Source: Oscillospiraceae bacterium
Lineage (GTDB): Bacteria; Bacillota; Clostridia; Oscillospirales; Ruminococcaceae
DNA length: 64,000 nucleotides
Assembly (NCBI GenBank): GCA_017518255.1
Contig: JAFWVK010000109.1
Location: 1-64,000 of the forward strand
Direction: 5' to 3'
Position 1 is the first letter of the stretch; each line of letters opens with the position of its first letter. Positions 59,955 through 64,000 of the stretch are shown here, in pieces. The notes below the pieces were generated by a model, which worked only from the letters and a program-made list of their open reading frames with translations, was not told the origin of the DNA and searched no databases. The translations under genes and the position numbers were made by a program.

Positions 59955-60188
59955 ATGAGCATGATAAAAGCGATCAAACACGGAAAAGAACACCGGAAAT
60001 TATATGGCGGAATAATGGATTATATGAGCTGCCGGCTCCATCACGGTCCGTGTCGCTGGTGTATAGATGACAGAGTGCATCAAAGGAAAAAGAAAATTGA
60101 AAAAGCCGAAAGCAAGCTGTCCGAAGAACCTTTGCCGGCAGACTGCATCCGCTCATTTAACCGAAAGAAAAAGGTCTATGGGTTGTGA
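59955..60188 (+). CDS. Small basic protein with three conserved Cys
   Basis: A 77-residue basic protein starting 'MSMIKAIKHGKEHRKLYGG' with 'CRLHHGPCRWC' in the middle and a coiled, Lys-rich second half. Similar short proteins accompany accessory genes in Firmicutes; a metal site is possible. ATG 59955 is 8 bases after GGAGGGG. It lies 46 bases after the SLOG gene. Function unknown. Confidence 0.65.
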   Translation: MSMIKAIKHGKEHRKLYGGIMDYMSCRLHHGPCRWCIDDRVHQRKKKIEKAESKLSEEPLPADCIRSFNRKKKVYGL

Positions 60189-60227
60189 ATCCGAAAGAAG
60201 CTGAATGACAGCCAAGAGGTGAAACTG

Positions 60228-60851
60228 ATGGAACGATGGAAAGCCGAAGCCGGATTCGTTCGGGAAAAGCAGCAAAACGAAACCGAATTTTTGTTCCGTG
60301 AGGACAGCGATCATACAGAACGCAGAAAGCATGATGAATTTGTGCGCGAATGGGGCTTTTCCAATCTTGATATCCTCGATCTGGATCAGGCTGTTGCGAT
60401 GTTTATTCTGCCGCGGCTCAGTTATTACATCACAAAAGCCGATTCCATTCCAAATAAATTGCTGAAAACCGATGATATCGGAAATATCCTGAATGAAGCA
60501 GAGGCATTTCAGGAATGGATCCGGATTCTCCATACAATCTGTGACGGGCTGCATTTGTATATTTCAAAATACCATGATAGTTTCTCAGAGGAAGAGCAGG
60601 CGTTCTGGCAAACGGCAAAACAGTATGCGGCGCTCGCGATCTTCCGGAAGGCTGTCAGAATTCCGGATTTCGGCAACGGACGCTATGTCCGGAATTTATT
60701 GGAGCAGGCGCAAATGCGGATGTCACGACGCCTGACAGTCGGGAACACCAGCACACTCACGGTCGAACAGCTGACAACGCTCTGCGCGGAAGATTTTGAA
60801 ATGCCGGTAATGTGCGCGGAAGAACCCGAACGCAGAGCCATCGGTTTTTGA
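60228..60851 (+). CDS. Probable chimeric protein: unknown helical domain joined to an AAA+ lid
   Basis: A 207-residue protein. Residues ~1-140 resemble a helical domain widespread in accessory regions ('WGFSNLDILDLDQAVAMFILPRL', 'NEAEAFQEWIRIL'). From ~145 the text changes to 'IPDFGNGRYVRNLLEQAQ' and 'LTTLCAEDFE', which is the sensor-2/lid end of SpoVK/CbbX-type AAA+ proteins, without their Walker motifs. A deletion joining two genes would explain this. ATG 60228 is 8 bases after AAGAGGTG. Confidence 0.6.
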   Translation: MERWKAEAGFVREKQQNETEFLFREDSDHTERRKHDEFVREWGFSNLDILDLDQAVAMFILPRLSYYITKADSIPNKLLKTDDIGNILNEAEAFQEWIRILHTICDGLHLYISKYHDSFSEEEQAFWQTAKQYAALAIFRKAVRIPDFGNGRYVRNLLEQAQMRMSRRLTVGNTSTLTVEQLTTLCAEDFEMPVMCAEEPERRAIGF

Positions 60852-60865
60852 AAGGAGCGGTTTTT

Positions 60866-61513
60866 ATGATTTTCAAGGAGTATTTGGAGTCAATCAAAGA
60901 CGTTCCGGTTTCTGACAAACTCAAATATCATTTAGCAGTTTTCTGGCTGCATCCGGGACGGCTGCCGATCGGTGTAGTGTCGATCGGTGATGAGACCATG
61001 CCGGTCATCAAGATTCCGGCACGCGCTGTCAATCCTCACGGTCATGAAGAAAAACACATCGTTCCGGTAATCGCTGTCGGCAGTGAAGCATTCAGCGGAA
61101 AGGATTTTATCACAGATATTGTTCTGCCCTCTTCCGTCGGAAGGATTGCTTCCGGAGCATTTGCAGGCTGTACCAATCTGCGCAATATTACGATTCCCAA
61201 AGACATCGACATCTTTTGGGAGCATACATTTGCCGGCTGCGATCACCTTGAAAACATCTATTACGAGGGTTCACAGAAGGAATGGCAAAAAATCAAGATC
61301 GTTCATCAAAAGCACGAGGTCGAATTCGGAAATCTGATTGCAGGTTCACCGGTTCAGGAAATAATTACTGAAAGACTGATGCACATCCCCGGAAACGAAC
61401 CGCTGTTTGCTGCGAATATCCATTTTAACTGCCGGCTCTCTGATATCTCATATCCGGAATTCTCACTTCGGACAGGTAATCAGGATATAACGGATTTGTT
61501 CCGAACCATGTGA
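60866..61513 (+). CDS. LRR_5/BspA-like protein
   Basis: A 215-residue cytosolic protein. Residues ~60-140 are BspA-type leucine-rich repeats ('SEAFSGKDFITDIVLPSSVGRIASGAF', 'AGCTNLRNITIP', 'TFAGCDHLENIYYEGSQKEW'). The flanks are unassigned. No signal peptide. ATG 60866 is 8 bases after AAAGGAG. It is linked by spacing with the adjacent short genes. Confidence 0.78.
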   Translation: MIFKEYLESIKDVPVSDKLKYHLAVFWLHPGRLPIGVVSIGDETMPVIKIPARAVNPHGHEEKHIVPVIAVGSEAFSGKDFITDIVLPSSVGRIASGAFAGCTNLRNITIPKDIDIFWEHTFAGCDHLENIYYEGSQKEWQKIKIVHQKHEVEFGNLIAGSPVQEIITERLMHIPGNEPLFAANIHFNCRLSDISYPEFSLRTGNQDITDLFRTM

Positions 61514-61526
61514 CAGGAGAACAGCT

Positions 61527-61952
61527 ATGGACAGATTGAACGTCAAAGAATGTATCCTCAAATGTGATCTGGAAAAGATGCTCACGGATTATCTGCGCTG
61601 CTATGGAAAATCATCCAATCCGCAGCCGGCTGACATGGAAAGAAAAGCATTTCGTAAACTGCTGGAGGAGGTAAGCGGCATACCGCCCGTTGATATAAAT
61701 GCTGCGCTTGCAGCAGCCGAAAAAGAAAACAGTTTACTGGATGTTACAATGATTGACAGCCAACAGAAGGAATACGGGCTGCTGCTTATGGATTGGTGTG
61801 AGGTTCTTGGCTTACATGTTTCCCATGCATTGACCGAACAGTTCGACATCAATCGTCTCATGGCAGCAGTGCTGTATGAGATGACGTGGTTTGGAATGAC
61901 AAAAGAAGAAGTTGATGAAGAACGGAAAGCAACATTTGGAAGAATCCGGTGA
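61527..61952 (+). CDS. Hypothetical protein (DUF6557-like)
   Basis: A 141-residue acidic, helical protein ('RKAFRKLLEEVSGIPPVD', 'YEMTWFGMTKEEVDEERKATFG'). The end resembles DUF6557-family proteins found in Firmicute accessory regions, a tentative link. ATG 61527 lies 13 bases after the BspA-like gene, with ACAGGAGA upstream. Confidence 0.62.
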   Translation: MDRLNVKECILKCDLEKMLTDYLRCYGKSSNPQPADMERKAFRKLLEEVSGIPPVDINAALAAAEKENSLLDVTMIDSQQKEYGLLLMDWCEVLGLHVSHALTEQFDINRLMAAVLYEMTWFGMTKEEVDEERKATFGRIR

Positions 61953-62065
61953 CTTATGATTGCTTTTCAGTAGCGTTTCTCAGCGTATGTTTATTTTTGT
62001 GCATTTAAAAGATAAAATCATAATCTATTGGATGGTATCTGAATATAAAAGGTGGTAGATAGATC

Positions 62066-62317
62066 ATGTATCCTCTCCAAGATGTTTTTGAAAGCCTGAG
62101 AAAACCGGGCTTGTATGGTATATATTCTGTTTCAGAAATGGGTAAGGCAGCGTTGCTGGCATATTTCGCGAGCAGTTTTTCTGCTGCTGGTGACAAATGC
62201 CTGTTCATTACATTAGAAAATACAAAAGATCATTTGCTCAAAAGAATCAGGTGCCGGATTTCTTCGGCAGCAAGATCGGCGGCGTACCATATTCTATATT
62301 CCGAGATTACAGCGTGA
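62066..62317 (+). pseudogene. Truncated RecA/DnaB-like ATPase fragment
   Basis: An 83-codon frame with ATG 62066 after AGGTGG. 'LYGIYSVSEMGKAALLAYFAS' looks like a weakened Walker A region (GKAA rather than GKT/S), followed by 'CLFITLENTKDHLLKRI' as in the beta-2 strand of RecA-fold helicases. After ~62 residues the text loses that character and ends. It is best read as the degraded start of an ATPase gene. Confidence 0.45.
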
Positions 62318-62345
62318 AAAGAGTCTTTTGGGTTCAGAGTTTGAA

Positions 62346-62374
62346 TTGATTTTCCAGCGGGTTTATGGTATGAT
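62346..62374 (+). promoter_or_regulatory. Promoter of a DUF188 gene relic
   Basis: TTGATT (62346-62351), a 17-bp spacer and an extended -10 TGGTATGAT (62366-62374). Confidence 0.55.
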
Positions 62375-62396
62375 AAACACAGAATGGAGGCGGCGT

Positions 62397-62426
62397 ATGA
62401 AAACTCTGATTGACGCGGACGGCTGA
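62397..62426 (+). pseudogene. Start-region relic of a YaiI/YqxD (DUF188) gene
   Basis: After a GGAGGCGG ribosome site, ATG 62397 begins MKTLIDADG and stops at TGA 62424. DUF188 proteins typically start M-K-(I/T)-L-(I/V)-D-A-D-(A/G)-C-P-V, so the TGA stands where the Cys codon TGC should be and the next codon is CCG (Pro). The rest of the gene is missing. Confidence 0.5.
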
Positions 62427-62441
62427 CCGTTAAGCATAAGA

Positions 62442-62474
62442 AAAGCTGAGTCGATGATTTACCGGCTCAGCTTT
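62442..62474. terminator. Terminator near the end of the beta-helix dockerin gene
   Basis: A 12-bp stem AAAGCTGAGTCG/CGGCTCAGCTTT with one G-T pair and a 9-base loop. It can serve the minus-strand gene ending at 62510 (TTTTCTTATG) or the plus-strand relic. Confidence 0.7.
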
Positions 62475-62509
62475 CTGTTTGTGATGCAGAATGATGTTTG
62501 CGCTTCCTG

Positions 62510-64000
62510 TCAATCATTATGATGCGCGATCAGTTCACGTTTCATGATGCAAAGATCAGATGCATTCAGCCTGTCATCCTCGTACATATCGCCGGCTTTC
62601 CAGTCAGCAAGGTGCGTGTCCGGAACAGCAAGCAGCCACTTTTGAAGCAGAACCACATCAGAGATGTTGAAAGCTCCGTCAGCGTTGACATCTCCCTTTA
62701 GCCGTGAAGGAATTTCAGGCTCTGTGACATTCTCGCTTCCTGTGTAGTAGTATGTCGGTTCCGGTACTTCCTTGAAGTTTACCCGGAAGAAGTCCATCGA
62801 GCCGGTCATGCCCTCGCCGATGGTATAGACTGCATCCGCTGTGACAGCATCCACCGGATCAACTGTCATTGCACCGGAAAATTCCTTTGCACCGCTGCCG
62901 TTATTGACCACGAGCTTTGCTGTATCGCCTGTGAAAACAGTGCTGATTGTCACCCACTGCCCCTTGCTATATGCGTTTTCAGCAGAGACAGTCTGCTCGC
63001 CGCTGCCGTTATTGGCTGCAAGCGTGAGTGTACCGTTGCTGGCTGTCAGTACGATATAATGTGCTTCATCGCCGAATCGGAAGACAGTTCCGTCACGGTG
63101 AATCAGAACTGCCGTTTGGTAGTCGGCATCATGCAGCGCAGCATAACTGCTGTCAGCGATCAGATACTGCCCGTCTGCAAATGTCAGCACGCCCTTGCCG
63201 GAGGTGCGCTCCTGTGCCCATTCCGGAGAGCAGACCGCTGCTGCATATGTCGAAGAGTAGGTATCAGATGCCGTTTTGCTGCTGTTTTCGCCGAATTCAA
63301 GCCCTGCAAGCTGTCCGTCTGTGTAGGGACGGCTTGCGGCATAGCTGTCGGCGCTCGTCCAGCCGTAGAGCGTGCCGAAGGTGGAAGAACGGTCAGAATC
63401 AATATAATAATCGCCGTCGAGGATTGCCTGTCCGGATGCCGAACCGGTACCCCAGCAGAAAGCAGTGCCTTTGACCGTGGCATTACCTGATGCACGGAAA
63501 GAACCGGTGAGCATAGCGCCCTCAAGTACCCTTGCATTTCCGGAAACGGAAGCGCTCTTGTTCAGATAGGCGCTGTCACCGATAATCGTGCTGTCCTTTG
63601 CAGTTGCATTGCCGGAAACAATGGCGTGACCGCAAACAACGGCATTACCGGAGACCCTTGCATAACCGGAAACAGTCGCATAGCCGTCGATTCTGGCATT
63701 TCCGGAAACAGTCGCACTGCCGAGCACTCTGGCATTCTTTCCGACATAGACCGTATTGTCTACATGCGCCGATGCTGCGACAAAACCGCCGCCGTTGGGA
63801 TGTGTGCTGCCCTGAACAGAAGCAGTCTCCTGCGACTTCATCTCCGCGCCGCTGATTTTTACGGCATAGGGATAGCGCGTCTTGCTGAGAAACGGATAAT
63901 TCTCCTCGCCGAATTCCGTATTCTCCGCATATGCCCACGGAGTGCCGATCTTCTGCCAGACATCGCTGTCAGGCGTTGCGGTCACAGCCAGATAGGCAGC
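62510..64000 (-). CDS. Secreted beta-helix/LamG-like protein with dockerin, 5' partial
   Basis: At least 496 residues; the frame is open to the right window edge, so the N-terminus is missing. The visible N-part has 'YPFLSKTRYPYAVKISGAE'. A series of about fifteen hexapeptide-like repeats follows ('ATVSGNARIDGYATVSGYARVSGNAVVCGHAIVSGNA'-type, residues ~70-170 of the visible part), predicting a left-handed parallel beta helix. A LamG/concanavalin-like domain comes next ('VLIHRDGTVFRFGDEAHYIVL', 'GQWVTISTVFTGDTAKLVVN'), then a type I dockerin (~60 residues) with GDVNADGAFNISDVVLLQKW. Catalysis is not evident. It resembles DUF6055-type surface proteins. Confidence 0.8.
   Translation of the reverse strand, partial: AAYLAVTATPDSDVWQKIGTPWAYAENTEFGEENYPFLSKTRYPYAVKISGAEMKSQETASVQGSTHPNGGGFVAASAHVDNTVYVGKNARVLGSATVSGNARIDGYATVSGYARVSGNAVVCGHAIVSGNATAKDSTIIGDSAYLNKSASVSGNARVLEGAMLTGSFRASGNATVKGTAFCWGTGSASGQAILDGDYYIDSDRSSTFGTLYGWTSADSYAASRPYTDGQLAGLEFGENSSKTASDTYSSTYAAAVCSPEWAQERTSGKGVLTFADGQYLIADSSYAALHDADYQTAVLIHRDGTVFRFGDEAHYIVLTASNGTLTLAANNGSGEQTVSAENAYSKGQWVTISTVFTGDTAKLVVNNGSGAKEFSGAMTVDPVDAVTADAVYTIGEGMTGSMDFFRVNFKEVPEPTYYYTGSENVTEPEIPSRLKGDVNADGAFNISDVVLLQKWLLAVPDTHLADWKAGDMYEDDRLNASDLCIMKRELIAHHND

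Noticed and set aside
63440..63760. CRISPR-like short repeats
   Set aside because: The repeated units are in-frame codons of hexapeptide protein repeats with degenerate spacing, not identical repeats with unique spacers.

Overview
The window looks like chromosomal DNA from a cellulolytic, cellulosome-type Ruminococcus (Bacillota, Oscillospiraceae). Three genes end in type I dockerin modules: a GH5 cellulase, a two-domain acetylesterase/TIM-barrel protein, and a beta-helix protein cut by the right window edge. Housekeeping genes (ruvC/ruvA/ruvB, serC/serA, ecfA1-ecfA2-ecfT, truA, the Asp23-like/fakA pair) are of Firmicute type. Promoters match the sigma-A consensus well, with several exact TTGACA-17-TATAAT or extended -10 sites. 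GTG and TTG starts with good Shine-Dalgarno sites are common. Species rank cannot be fixed from the sequence alone; R. champanellensis or R. flavefaciens-like bacteria are plausible.

Layout. 1-7.5 kb: the 3' end of an acidic-repeat/leucine-rich-repeat gene, an Asp23-like protein with FakA, QueH, and a serine operon (serC, membrane protein, serA). 7.5-19 kb, mostly minus strand: a large PAS protein that looks like a degenerate hybrid histidine kinase, a radical SAM-HAD fusion, two lipoproteins, a ribbon-helix-helix protein, an isolated rnfC-rnfD pair and an XRE regulator. 19-28 kb: histidine phosphatase, ClpC-like ATPase, a 43-residue Cys/Gly peptide, a CDF exporter, an MBOAT/SGNH O-acetylation pair, and a pyridoxamine kinase with an ECF S component. 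28-36 kb: ruvC-ruvA, then five tandem paralogous lipoprotein genes, an SseB-like gene and a frameshifted small gene, then ruvB. 36-50 kb: a phosphohexomutase paralogue without catalytic motifs, cytidine deaminase, methyltransferase, GNAT, the ECF energising module, YfhO, truA, a beta-propeller-like membrane protein, a CvpA-like protein and a ClpE-like ATPase. 50-64 kb: an accessory region with dockerin genes, a nitrilase, and small or decaying genes (a premature stop, a likely gene fusion, a truncated ATPase, a DUF188 start-region relic).

How the parts relate. EcfA1/A2/T at 39.5-42.0 kb could energise the S component at 27.6 kb, whose gene overlaps a vitamin B6 kinase gene, so the two may form a B6 salvage pair. 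The dockerin proteins would be secreted and docked on cohesins encoded elsewhere; no scaffoldin is present here. The two Clp ATPases have different N-terminal adaptor-binding modules but both keep a ClpP-docking loop.

The best candidates for something undescribed are the five-member lipoprotein family inside the ruv locus, the two pseudo-enzymes (hybrid kinase and phosphohexomutase), the rnfCD-only pair, and the 57-62 kb cluster around the coiled-coil protein and the SLOG protein. No rRNA, tRNA, CRISPR array or complete insertion sequence was seen.
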